DNA of 44,680 nucleotides from Verrucomicrobiota bacterium (GTDB taxonomy: Bacteria; Verrucomicrobiota; Kiritimatiellia; JAAZAB01), in assembly GCA_018898455.1 (NCBI GenBank), contig JAHIJO010000115.1, positions 1 through 44,680 of the forward strand. Direction: 5' to 3'. The translations under genes and the position numbers were made by a program. A model generated the notes under the pieces. That model was given only the letters and a program-made list of their open reading frames with translations. It did no database searches and was not told where the DNA came from. Of the stretch, positions 32,306 to 40,450 are shown piece after piece; the first letter of the stretch is position 1, and every line of letters begins with the position of its first letter.

Positions 32306-32418
32306 GATGTGCGGGAGTTCTAGGCCGTGGACGAGCATAAGGTCTTTGTCGTTCAGGAGTTCCACGGTCGGGCCTTCGGCCACGACTTTGCCGTCGTCAA
32401 GGACGATCATACGGGAGG
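32303..32418 (-). pseudogene. CbiO-type ABC ATPase 3' fragment, copy B
   Basis: On the minus strand it reads SRMIVLDDGKVVAEGPTVEL and LMLVHGLELPH, parallel to copy A at 29890-30080. It ends about 25 bases before the stop of the intact cbiO gene, whose own C-terminus is different. Confidence 0.75.
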
Positions 32419-32442
32419 GATTTTAACGATCAGGTTCAACTG

Positions 32443-33153
32443 TCATCGGCAGGTTCGGACCGCCTTGTGACACCAATAGGATGCGATGCGTTCGGTATCA
32501 GAGGTGTCTTCAGCAATCATCCCATTATCAAGCACGATAAACCGCTGACACACCCGACGCGCGAAGTCAAGATCATGGGTTGCCATCAGCATCGCGGCGT
32601 TCAGTGAAACAAGCAATCCGGCGAGTTCTTCTTTACCAACCGGATCAAGCGCTGTCGAGGGTTCGTCGAGTAATAACAGGGGCGGTTCCGCAACCAGCGT
32701 GCCCGCCAGCGCCACACGCTGTAATTGACCGTGTGATAAACGATGGGGCGAATGCGCGGCCAGCTTTGCGATGCCCAGCATCTCCATAATGGGCAGCGCC
32801 TTCCGACGGGCTTCCGTGGGGAGAATACCCCGGCGCTCCAAGGTAAAGGCAATGTCATCCATCACGTTTGGGAAAAGAATCTGATCATCGGGAATGCCAA
32901 ACAAGAAGCCGATCTGGTCTCGAACCTGCCGTTCGGTTGTCTTCAATAAAGGCACATCGCACACCGAAATGGCTCCCTCAAACGGGACCAGGCCGGCGCA
33001 TGCGTACAGCAGGGTTGTCTTGCCGGAACCATTGAGGCCCAGAAGCGCCACCCGCTCGCCGGGAGCGATATCCAGCGAGATGCCGCTGATTGCGGCCGGG
33101 GCTTCAGGCGCGTACCGCACAGTGGCATTGTTACAGTTAAGCGCCGACTTCAT
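32443..33153 (-). CDS. cbiO: ECF transporter ATP-binding protein CbiO-like
   Basis: Energising ATPase of an ECF-type importer. Walker A LLGLNGSGKTTLL, Q-loop region IPDDQILFP, signature RLSHGQLQRVALAG, Walker B LLLLDEPST and H-loop ATHD are all present. The 236 residues are complete, although the C-terminus after VLDNGMIAED is short. The ATG overlaps the cbiQ stop by four bases; an in-frame ATG at 33168 would overlap more and is less likely. It is the last gene of the six-gene nickel operon. Confidence 0.88.
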   Translation of the reverse strand: MKSALNCNNATVRYAPEAPAAISGISLDIAPGERVALLGLNGSGKTTLLYACAGLVPFEGAISVCDVPLLKTTERQVRDQIGFLFGIPDDQILFPNVMDDIAFTLERRGILPTEARRKALPIMEMLGIAKLAAHSPHRLSHGQLQRVALAGTLVAEPPLLLLDEPSTALDPVGKEELAGLLVSLNAAMLMATHDLDFARRVCQRFIVLDNGMIAEDTSDTERIASYWCHKAVRTCR

Positions 33154-33902
33154 AAGCAAGCCATGCATCTGAAGGCAATCAAGATTACCAGCAGGAGAAA
33201 CGTGAGCGTTGCGGCAAGCACGTCGAGTGTGGACGATGGGGCGGCAGCGGAAGTAACGGCCATCGTGTCAACTCCACGTACAGCCATGGCCGCGGCAACA
33301 CGTTCTGCGCGATTGATGAGTCGCAGGAGCCAAATGGAGGGTAGAGAGGATAATAATCGAATTTGCGGAATACATCCCAAAGCCATCCCGCGCATCTTCA
33401 GCGCGCAAGCCATGCGGCGCGATTCATTCGCGAGCATGGCGGTTTGATGAACGATCTGAAGGATGAGCATGATAAGTATACGCGGCAGGGGCAAGGCGGT
33501 AAGACCGCGATTAAATTCGGACAATTCGAGGCTGGCAAACGTTGACACACAAACAAAGATACTCGCCGTGCCCCGTATGGCTATCTCCAGCGGAACCGCC
33601 AATGCATGGGCCCAGCGATTATTCGCGGATGCATTGGTCTCAATCCAGGGGGCAAGCAGAAACAACGGCAAAAAAAGAACACAGGCATACACGCACAGGC
33701 CGGCAACGGTTTTCCATGGAATACCACAAAGCAATGTCCAGCCTGCGACGACACAGGCAAGGAGAATAATACCCAAGGGCTTATGAACGGGGGTAACGAG
33801 ACAGCAGACAAACACGACGGTCCCGCATAGAATACGCGTTGCCGGAGCTAATCGGCGGCAAGGACCTTTCCCACAACCCCAGAAATCAAGGAACGAAGTC
33901 AT
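33150..33902 (-). CDS. cbiQ: ECF transporter transmembrane component CbiQ-like
   Basis: T component that couples the S component to the ATPase. About five or six transmembrane helices are visible. The coupling motifs appear as ACALKMRGM and AAAMAVRGVD (consensus AxxxRG), which contact the ATPase. 250 residues is normal. It overlaps the methyltransferase gene upstream and cbiO downstream by four bases each. Confidence 0.85.
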   Translation of the reverse strand: MTSFLDFWGCGKGPCRRLAPATRILCGTVVFVCCLVTPVHKPLGIILLACVVAGWTLLCGIPWKTVAGLCVYACVLFLPLFLLAPWIETNASANNRWAHALAVPLEIAIRGTASIFVCVSTFASLELSEFNRGLTALPLPRILIMLILQIVHQTAMLANESRRMACALKMRGMALGCIPQIRLLSSLPSIWLLRLINRAERVAAAMAVRGVDTMAVTSAAAPSSTLDVLAATLTFLLLVILIAFRCMACL

Positions 33903-34528
33903 GACGACAATTCCTCTTTGCGCCCGGTAATACTGTAGCGCGTTTCATCATCGGCCATTGCAATCATACTGAACCGGTTCTTCTTGAGCAGGGATGCCGT
34001 CTCGCCGACTGGAGCAAGTCGGTCATGCTGAACCGCTGGATCGGCTTCTTGATGAATGCGATTGACCTTGTCGCGCGATATTAAATGCCATATGTGTAAA
34101 AAACCGCCCGGCCGCAGAACACGATAAAATTCCGTTACGGCAGCGGCCGGGTTTTCTAAATGGGGCCATACCGAAAAGCACAAGACGCGGTCTATTTCCT
34201 CATCGGCAGCCGGAAGCCGGTCGGCCGAGGCGTGGCGCCACGTCACGCGCGCATCGCTCACTTTGCCCTTTGCCCGCGCAAGCATCTGATCCGAGATATC
34301 AATGGCCATAACGCGTCCCGCTGGCCCAAGTCTCCGCAAAAGCGCGACAGTTAGATTGCCGGTGCCGCATCCGACATCAAGCACGACTTCGTTTTCCTTC
34401 AGGCCGAACTGTGCCAGACAAGCGTCCAAATCCCGGGCAAGATCGGGCCGATCTTGCCGCGCATCCCATTCGGCGGCGATTGAGTCGAAGAATATCGAGC
34501 GGGGATCGCAAACGGGTTTAGTTCTCAT
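33899..34528 (-). CDS. class I SAM-dependent methyltransferase in the nickel operon
   Basis: Rossmann-fold methyltransferase, 209 residues. Motif I is VLDVGCGTGNLTVALL, followed by acidic AIDIS and the post-motif RVLCFSVWPHL and FYRVLRPGGFLHIWH. It starts inside the last codons of the S-component gene and overlaps cbiQ by ATGA, so it is co-translated with the transporter. The substrate is unknown; modification of a metal chelator or regulation of nickel use are guesses. Its position between two transporter subunits suggests a real functional link. Confidence 0.8.
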   Translation of the reverse strand: MRTKPVCDPRSIFFDSIAAEWDARQDRPDLARDLDACLAQFGLKENEVVLDVGCGTGNLTVALLRRLGPAGRVMAIDISDQMLARAKGKVSDARVTWRHASADRLPAADEEIDRVLCFSVWPHLENPAAAVTEFYRVLRPGGFLHIWHLISRDKVNRIHQEADPAVQHDRLAPVGETASLLKKNRFSMIAMADDETRYSITGRKEELSS

Positions 34529-35048
34529 TTGTCTTTACTCTTTCTTCTATGCCTTTGGGAATCCTCGACAGCCGCACAATGGCCGGAATGGCAATGATCA
34601 TGATGATAAGTCCGGGCCAGCCGCTCAACAGCGAAATACCGGCGACAAATTTCGCCGGTAGTCCCATAACACCGGCTAGCAGAAAATAAAGTGACGCGCC
34701 GGCCACCCGGCCGATCGCCAGAACCGGGATCAACAGCATCAATGTCTTCACGCGCGGGAATAATAAGCGGACGGTTCCAATGAGCCCAGTTATGAGCGCC
34801 AGCTCCAGCGCCATTACCGGCGCAACCGGCGGGTAGAACGGCGGCATTCCCGTAACAATTCCGGACAAGAGCGGAACAACCATGGCGGTCAATGCCGACA
34901 TGCCCGGCCGGACAAAAAACGCCAGCGTCACGAGCGGAAGGTACATAGGCATGAAAATGTGGCCGAGATGGATCAAGTGAAACAGCACGGGCAGCAGCAG
35001 GGCCGCGGCGCCGAAGAGTCCGCAATAGGCAAGTTCGCGATGTTTCAT
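34518..35048 (-). CDS. ECF transporter substrate-binding (S) component, non-CbiM type
   Basis: Integral membrane protein, 176 residues, five or six hydrophobic helices (LFGAAALLLPVLFHLIHLG and AIGRVAGASLYFLLAGVMG among them). Its size and place next to cbiQ/cbiO fit an ECF S component. It lacks the MHIxDG-like N-terminus whose Met1/His2 bind Ni or Co in CbiM/NikM; instead it begins MKHRELAYCG. His residues in FHLIHLGHIF could substitute. With NikR and a TonB receptor upstream, nickel or a nickel chelate is the likely cargo. Confidence 0.7.
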   Translation of the reverse strand: MKHRELAYCGLFGAAALLLPVLFHLIHLGHIFMPMYLPLVTLAFFVRPGMSALTAMVVPLLSGIVTGMPPFYPPVAPVMALELALITGLIGTVRLLFPRVKTLMLLIPVLAIGRVAGASLYFLLAGVMGLPAKFVAGISLLSGWPGLIIMIIAIPAIVRLSRIPKGIEERVKTNEN

Positions 35049-35052
35049 GAAA

Positions 35053-36987
35053 TTAAAACTTCAGGCGCGCGCCCGAGAATATACTCGTCCCAGGCATCGG
35101 ATAACCGGGCATGAACTCGTAGCTTTCGTCGGTCAGGTTTTCCACGGAAACATAGAGCTCGCTCTGGAGCTTTGTCCAAGCCGTGAGATCCAGCGTGACT
35201 TTGGCGTTAGCCACCAGATAACCGTTAATTTCTTCGAGGTCTTCCGGCGCCGGTGTTCCGGACCGGCCATTATAGGCATACTGATTACCGACGTATTCCG
35301 CATCCAGATCCAATTTGACCTGCGGCAGGACTTTGAACGACATGCCGGCACTGGTGCTCACCTTCGGCGAGCGGGGTGTTTTGTCATACTCCGAATGCAA
35401 CAGCGTGAGACCGGCAAAAAAGGACAGCCGCTCCCAGGGCGTAAGATGCAACGACGTCTCCCACCCGTCAACCGCCTTTTTGCCCACATTCAGCAATCCG
35501 TTCGGCGTGACCTCCAACAGGTTATTCCCATACATGTGAAAAACCGAGGACTGTAAAGCGGCCAGATGGGAAAAGTCCCAGTGGACGCCCCCCTCGGTAT
35601 TATCGAGCACTTCGGCCTCCAACTGGTCCTGGGTCGAAGCCGATATGCCTTTGACATAAACTCCCGGATAATTGACTCCCCGCGATTGGGATAGAAACGC
35701 CGTCATATTACCTTTGGTCGCCGTGAGGGCGGCACAAGGAGCAAACTCATTGTCAAATTCGCTACTGACGTAATACCGACTGCCGACCGAAGGCGTGACC
35801 GTCACGTCCTTGACGGGTATGGCATACCGCGCGCCGAGATATGGCGCCACGGTCTTGAAGTGACCCTTGAACTGAAACGGCACTTTGCCGGAAAGCGTCG
35901 TATTTTTGGATTCCCCGCCTTCCGAACCTGCCTCCAGTCCGGCCGACAGGGTCCATTTGTCTATCGGCACATCATACAACGAACGGAAACCGTAATTATC
36001 CCAGTCCGTATCGGAACTGCCAGCGGGAGAGTTGGTGGCGCTCGTCAAATGGTCCTTGTCCCAGCGGATTTGCCCGTCATCGAGATATAGCAGGGCAAAC
36101 CCCTGAACGGCATCACTGTGGGTATCCAATCGCAAGCCCTGCGTCAGGGTTTCGGTGGTAAATTTATCACGGACCGGCGTTGGCTGGTCAATACGTCCCG
36201 GATCGAGAACCCAGTTGTCGGTTCGATTCAGAATATACGACAGATGGTTTTCATCCGCGAGGTCTCCGCCCAGTCTCAGATACTGCCCATCCAGATTCGC
36301 GGCCGAATGCGCCCGGTGTCCCTGCGATTCTTTATGATAGGCGCCGCCATAGTAATCGAACCAGTTGATTTTGCCGCCGTGCATCAGGGAACTCAGCCAC
36401 GTTTGATAACTGCCATAACCGAAGTTGGCTTCCGTTTCATATCCCGGCTTTTCTCGCCGCAGCGACTGGATATCCACCGCGCCAAACGTGCCGGCATAGG
36501 TTTGCGGCTGAGGCCCTTTGGAAACGGAGATCGAATCCGCGAAGTCTATCGGCGCGATGTCCAGGAGCGGATGGGTCCAGACGCCCGACTCGCGCGGAAT
36601 ACCATCCGAATAAATCCTGATTTCACTGCCCGGCCGCCCGGCGCCTTCGCCCCGGATATAAACAGATCCGCCTTCCGCGCCGCCATAGGCGCCCAGTGGG
36701 CCGAATCGCGCGATCGTCACGCCCGGCACACTGCGCAGGGCCGTGGATAGCTCGCGCGCATCCTGTCGCTCGATCTGCGTGCGCCCCACAACCGATACGC
36801 TGCCGCCGGCCTTTTCCACCGTTTCATAGGCCGTGATCGGCGTAGCGGTCACCAGGATTTCAGCCGGTGTGTTGCTCGCTGTCGTCGCCGCTTCAATCAC
36901 GGTGTTGCTTGACACCTGTGCCCCGACCGCGCTGCCGAAGAGCATCGTACCTACGCAGATCAGTGCCCACTGGTTTCTTTCATGCAT
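35053..36987 (-). CDS. TonB-dependent outer-membrane receptor, probably for nickel or its chelate
   Basis: 644-residue beta-barrel receptor. Signal peptide 1-23 (ends AVGA|Q). The plug domain runs from about 40 (AEILVTATPI) to 165 with RQDARELSTALRSVPGV, VYIRGEGAGRPGSEIRIYSD and DSISVSKGPQPQ. The barrel ends with aromatic-terminated strands and the C-terminal Phe of FSGARLKF, as required for BAM insertion. It starts inside the end of nikR and is followed four bases later by the ECF S component. The substrate is inferred from NikR and the ECF genes; cobalamin or a siderophore is possible. Confidence 0.85.
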   Translation of the reverse strand: MHERNQWALICVGTMLFGSAVGAQVSSNTVIEAATTASNTPAEILVTATPITAYETVEKAGGSVSVVGRTQIERQDARELSTALRSVPGVTIARFGPLGAYGGAEGGSVYIRGEGAGRPGSEIRIYSDGIPRESGVWTHPLLDIAPIDFADSISVSKGPQPQTYAGTFGAVDIQSLRREKPGYETEANFGYGSYQTWLSSLMHGGKINWFDYYGGAYHKESQGHRAHSAANLDGQYLRLGGDLADENHLSYILNRTDNWVLDPGRIDQPTPVRDKFTTETLTQGLRLDTHSDAVQGFALLYLDDGQIRWDKDHLTSATNSPAGSSDTDWDNYGFRSLYDVPIDKWTLSAGLEAGSEGGESKNTTLSGKVPFQFKGHFKTVAPYLGARYAIPVKDVTVTPSVGSRYYVSSEFDNEFAPCAALTATKGNMTAFLSQSRGVNYPGVYVKGISASTQDQLEAEVLDNTEGGVHWDFSHLAALQSSVFHMYGNNLLEVTPNGLLNVGKKAVDGWETSLHLTPWERLSFFAGLTLLHSEYDKTPRSPKVSTSAGMSFKVLPQVKLDLDAEYVGNQYAYNGRSGTPAPEDLEEINGYLVANAKVTLDLTAWTKLQSELYVSVENLTDESYEFMPGYPMPGTSIFSGARLKF

Positions 36988-37412
36988 TTTCCGAACTCCT
37001 TTCCTGTTGTTGTGACTGTCAATTTTCCGTGTTTGACGCCCTTCGCCGCTATAAGCTTATCCGCAACCTCTTTGACGACATCAGCCCGCCCACGGATGGC
37101 AAGCACTTCCATGCAATTATGATGGTCAAGATGCACGTGCATGGCGGCAATGATTAGGTCCCCGTGTTCGTGTTGAATGTCCGTCAAAAGCGCCTGAATG
37201 TTGCGCTTGTGATGGTCATAAACCAGCGTGACCGTGCCCGCTATCTCGCGCGTCCCCATCTGGCCGTGATGCTCGATCAATTGGGCGCGCACCATGTCGG
37301 CCACAGCCTGAGATCTATTGGCGTATCCCTTGGCCTTCGTCATGCCGTCGAGTTGGCCGACCAAGTCGCCCGCCATTGAGATGCCGAACCGACAGAGAGA
37401 TTTGGCTTTCAT
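36960..37412 (-). CDS. nikR: nickel-responsive transcription regulator NikR
   Basis: Ribbon-helix-helix repressor (KSLCRFGISMAGDLVGQLD, residues 3-21) fused to an ACT-like nickel-sensing domain. The four nickel ligands of E. coli NikR (His76, His87, His89, Cys95) align with QHEHGDL, MHVH and HHNC here, so metal sensing should be intact. 150 residues is slightly longer than usual (about 135). It leads the operon encoding receptor, ECF importer and methyltransferase, and probably represses it when nickel is sufficient. The stop lies 28 bases inside the receptor gene. Confidence 0.93.
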   Translation of the reverse strand: MKAKSLCRFGISMAGDLVGQLDGMTKAKGYANRSQAVADMVRAQLIEHHGQMGTREIAGTVTLVYDHHKRNIQALLTDIQHEHGDLIIAAMHVHLDHHNCMEVLAIRGRADVVKEVADKLIAAKGVKHGKLTVTTTGKEFGKCMKETSGH

Positions 37413-37413
37413 A

Positions 37414-37461
37414 GTGTTACCTTTCTACGCGAAGGTAGCACCAGAAGAAGAAGCTTGTCAA
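37414..37461 (-). promoter_or_regulatory. promoter of the nikR operon with overlapping inverted repeat
   Basis: On the minus strand TTGACA (37461-37456), an 18-base spacer and TACCTT (37437-37432) form a promoter. An inverted repeat (GTGTTACCTT / AAGGTAGCAC, one mismatch, 37414-37441) covers the -10 and reaches almost to the start codon. It is the best candidate NikR operator, though not the E. coli GTATGA type. Confidence 0.6.
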
Positions 37462-37515
37462 GAAATAAAACAAAATATTTTTTTGCTTGCGGGTTGAACG
37501 GGTTTGAGATATACG

Positions 37516-37541
37516 TCATTCAACAGTTGGCCGTTGAATGA
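37516..37541 (+). promoter_or_regulatory. inverted repeat upstream of the zinc-type operon
   Basis: Perfect 9-base arms TCATTCAAC and GTTGAATGA around AGTTGGCC, 25 bases before the first plus-strand gene. It differs from the nikR-side dyad and could be an operator for a Zur-like protein or a leader hairpin. Confidence 0.4.
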
Positions 37542-37565
37542 CCCGAGTAGTTGCGGTTGGATAAG

Positions 37566-37859
37566 ATGAACAAGGGACTGATCAGAACTACAGCTTCGTT
37601 GCTGTTCCTGCTGTTTATCGGCGGGACGATCCTCCTTCCCGCTTTCCACAGGGCGCATTGCGCCGACAATCATGGTTCGCACGAGGCCGCCCAGTGTCCA
37701 ATCTGCCAATTGGCCAACACACCGGTCATCACGACTGCTTCGCGCATTGCGCCAATTGCCGAGTCCATCATTGTTGGCGACGTATCTCTTCCGCAATCGT
37801 TCATTGCTTCCTCGCCCTGGCGCGATCCAACTCAAGCGCGCGCTCCTCCTGTTGCCTGA
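37566..37859 (+). CDS. small exported Cys/His protein of unknown function
   Basis: 97 residues. Residues 1-35 are a signal peptide or membrane anchor (RTTASLLFLLFIGGTILLP). The short periplasmic part holds HRAHCADNHGSHEAAQC and CPICQLANTP, enough Cys/His to bind a metal; the layout resembles DUF2946-like proteins that accompany metal transport genes. It precedes a porin and znuABC on the same strand. A TTG start at 37551 is possible, but ATG at 37566 is preferred (GGATAAG just upstream). Confidence 0.6.
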   Translation: MNKGLIRTTASLLFLLFIGGTILLPAFHRAHCADNHGSHEAAQCPICQLANTPVITTASRIAPIAESIIVGDVSLPQSFIASSPWRDPTQARAPPVA

Positions 37860-37949
37860 CATCTCGCTTGCTCAGGTTATCGCGCGACGCCGGTTTGTCC
37901 GCTCGCGCCGCCGTTTATTGACTTACCACATTCAGTATGGGAGGAATCT

Positions 37950-39368
37950 ATGAAGACTGCACTATATCGCTTGCTTGCCGCTATCGTCCTGATGGCGCCC
38001 CTCATAGGCCTTGCGGCCGATGAAGGGACATCAACCAACACGCTTGAAGAACTCCGTCAACTGCGTTTGCGCACGGAGGCGCTTGAGAAAAAAATCGTGG
38101 AAACCAGGCCGGCCGCATCTTCTGCGCCTACATTGGCGGCAGAAAGTACTGCCGCGCAGAAGCCGCCGCTTTCTGAAAGTGCTATGGTCAGGGGATGGCG
38201 GAGTTTTCAATCGTTCAACCCGGAAATATCGGCCATCGTGGACATGTTCTATCACGCGGATGATTCTGCGGATGGAATCAGCCACGTTACTGAAGAAATG
38301 TCCGGCTTCGGCCACAGTCATTCGGGCGAAGACCATCATCACGGCGAAACCGAAAACGGGTTCAACCTGCGGCACCTCGAACTGCAGTTTTCGGCGGAAG
38401 TGGATCCGTATTTCAAGGGTTCGGCCATCGCGGCCGTGGACCTTGACGGCGCCGAAATGGAAGAAGCCAAAATCGAAACCACCTGCCTGCCGTATGGCTT
38501 CGCCGTCCGGGGCGGCAAGTTCTTCAGCGACTTTGGCTATATCAACGCCCAGCACTCGCATCAATGGGATTTCGTTGATCAGCCGTTGATCTATCAGCTC
38601 ACCCTCGGCCCGCACGGACTGAATGACATCGGCGCCCAGCTTTCATGGCTTGCGCCCACGCCGTTTTACCTTCTGGCAGCGGTGGAAGCGTTCCAGGGTA
38701 AAAACGACATGATTTTTGCCTATTGCGGCGAAGATCCGTTGCCGCATCATAACGGCCCGCGGGTAGGCGTCGGCTGGTTAAAATTCGGGCCTGATCTGCC
38801 AGGCAATCACGGTCTGCAAGCCGGCCTTTTCGGCGCCATGGGCAAAGACCAAGAGGCGCATGACGGAAATGGGGACGGAGATTCAGACCACTGGCTGGAT
38901 GGCAACAGCATGTTCTGGGGCGCTGATTGCGTGTATAAATACAATTCGCCTCAACCCCACGGCAAAGGCGATTTGACTGTGCAGGGCGAGTATTTTAACC
39001 GCCGCAAAGACCTCGATATGATTGCCAACGACTTGAATCCCGCTCTGGTCGGCAATCACCGCATTGACGATCAGGACGGCTATTACCTGCAGGCCGTCTA
39101 TGGCTTCTGCGAGCGCTGGCGCGGCGGATTGCGCTGGGAACAGGTCGGATTGGTCAACACAACCAAATTGCCGGACGGCTCGCGGGAAGACTTCGGCAGC
39201 AGTTATCGCGCCGGGGTCATGATTGACTTTACGCCTTCCGAGTTTTCGCGGCTCCGCGTTCAGGTTAACCACGGAGGCTACGAAACGGCCGCTGGGCGCG
39301 AACCGGCCACCGAATTCTTTCTGCAATGGATGATTTCGATCGGTTCCCACGGGGCGCATAAATTCTAA
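37950..39368 (+). CDS. outer-membrane porin-like protein with a His-rich loop, metal locus
   Basis: 472-residue predicted beta-barrel. Signal peptide 1-22 (ends GLA|AD), then a short coiled-coil (LEELRQLRLRTEALEKK) as in trimeric porins. Residues 128-140 carry a His-rich stretch (GHSHSGEDHHHGE), likely a divalent metal collector. Alternating strand patterns fill the rest, ending in Phe (GAHKF). GGAGG lies upstream of the ATG. It sits between the small Cys/His protein and znuA, so it probably passes zinc or a similar ion across the outer membrane. Confidence 0.75.
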   Translation: MKTALYRLLAAIVLMAPLIGLAADEGTSTNTLEELRQLRLRTEALEKKIVETRPAASSAPTLAAESTAAQKPPLSESAMVRGWRSFQSFNPEISAIVDMFYHADDSADGISHVTEEMSGFGHSHSGEDHHHGETENGFNLRHLELQFSAEVDPYFKGSAIAAVDLDGAEMEEAKIETTCLPYGFAVRGGKFFSDFGYINAQHSHQWDFVDQPLIYQLTLGPHGLNDIGAQLSWLAPTPFYLLAAVEAFQGKNDMIFAYCGEDPLPHHNGPRVGVGWLKFGPDLPGNHGLQAGLFGAMGKDQEAHDGNGDGDSDHWLDGNSMFWGADCVYKYNSPQPHGKGDLTVQGEYFNRRKDLDMIANDLNPALVGNHRIDDQDGYYLQAVYGFCERWRGGLRWEQVGLVNTTKLPDGSREDFGSSYRAGVMIDFTPSEFSRLRVQVNHGGYETAAGREPATEFFLQWMISIGSHGAHKF

Positions 39369-39397
39369 ATGAATTTTTCGCCGGGCTAAAAATTCAT
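39369..39397. repeat. palindrome at a gene 3' end, copy 3
   Basis: Arms ATGAATTTTT and AAAAATTCAT with a GCC-G-GGC centre; one mismatched pair. It follows directly after the porin stop codon. Confidence 0.65.
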
Positions 39398-39430
39398 AAT
39401 GAAACTGCTTAAATCAAAGGAAATATATCC

Positions 39431-40450
39431 ATGAAAACAATCGCTCGTGTCGTTGCCGTTATGGCAACAGCAATTGGCCCGCTGGTGAATGCCGGCGCGG
39501 ACGGACTGAAAATCGTGACCACAACATCGGACCTTGCGGCAATTGCCAGTGCCGTAGCCGGCGACAAAGCGGAGGTGCGCAGCATCTGCACGGGTCGGGA
39601 GGACCCGCATTTCCTGCAGGCTAAGCCGAGTTATATCATGCGGGCCCGCGATGCCGACCTCTGGATCCGCATCGGGCTGGAACTGGAAATCGGGTGGGAA
39701 ATGCCCGTTCTGGATGGCTCGCGCAACCGGCATATCCGCCCCGGCGCCAAGGGCCATCTGGATGCTTCGGAATGCGTGAATGTTCTTGAAATCCCGGCTA
39801 TACCGGTCACGCGGGCCATGGGCGATGTGCATCCTTCCGGCAATCCTCATTACTGGCTCGATCCATTCAACGGGCGGTGCATTGCCGTCGCCATTGCCGA
39901 ACGGTTGGGCCAGCTTGCCCCTGCCGACGCGGCGCTCTTCAAGGCCAATGCAGCGGTGTTTCAGCAGTCGCTCGATGAACGCATGTTCGGCGCAGAATTG
40001 GTGAAGTCGGAAGACGGCGGTCGGCTGTGGCTCAAAGTGCGAGAAGGCACGCTGGAGAAATATCTGAGCGACGCCGGTAAAGCCGATAAAATCGGCGGCT
40101 GGCTGGGCGCCATGCGGCCACTGCGCGGCAAGAAGATCATAACCTATCACCGAAGCTGGTCTTATTTCGCCGACAGGTTTGGGTTGACGGTCGCCGCCGA
40201 ACTTGAGCCCAAGCCCGGCATTCCACCCAGTCCTGCGCATCTGGCCGAAGTGATCGAACTGGCGAAAGCCCAGGGGATTGGCATCATCCTGCAGGAGCCG
40301 TTCTACAGCAGAAAAGCGGCGGACCTTGTTGCGGATAAGACAGGGGCAAGGATAGTGGTTGTGACGAACTCCGTTGGGGGCGAAGCCGAAGCCATTGACT
40401 ATTTGGCGCTTATGGATCTGATCGTCAGCCGTATCACGGGAACGCCATGA
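39431..40450 (+). CDS. znuA: metal ABC transporter solute-binding protein (ZnuA-like)
   Basis: Periplasmic receptor of the cluster A-I family for Zn/Mn/Fe-type ions. Signal peptide to about residue 22. Candidate metal ligands: His in EDPHFLQAKPSY, His in GNPHYWLDPF, His in ITYHRSWSYF and the acidic SVGGEAEAIDY near the end. 339 residues is normal; it lacks the long His-rich loop of many ZnuAs, though the adjacent porin has one. It overlaps znuC by four bases. Zinc is most likely, nickel cannot be excluded next to nikR. A fragment of a second copy is at 30081-30326. Confidence 0.85.
   Translation: MKTIARVVAVMATAIGPLVNAGADGLKIVTTTSDLAAIASAVAGDKAEVRSICTGREDPHFLQAKPSYIMRARDADLWIRIGLELEIGWEMPVLDGSRNRHIRPGAKGHLDASECVNVLEIPAIPVTRAMGDVHPSGNPHYWLDPFNGRCIAVAIAERLGQLAPADAALFKANAAVFQQSLDERMFGAELVKSEDGGRLWLKVREGTLEKYLSDAGKADKIGGWLGAMRPLRGKKIITYHRSWSYFADRFGLTVAAELEPKPGIPPSPAHLAEVIELAKAQGIGIILQEPFYSRKAADLVADKTGARIVVVTNSVGGEAEAIDYLALMDLIVSRITGTP

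Noticed and set aside
34518-35048. Calling the S component CbiM or NikM
   Set aside because: It lacks the MHIxDG-like N-terminus and is shorter; only ECF S-component status is supported.
35049-37565. Cobalamin or NiCo riboswitch ahead of the receptor/ECF genes
   Set aside because: The genes overlap with no room for a riboswitch, and the region before nikR has a simple promoter and dyad only.
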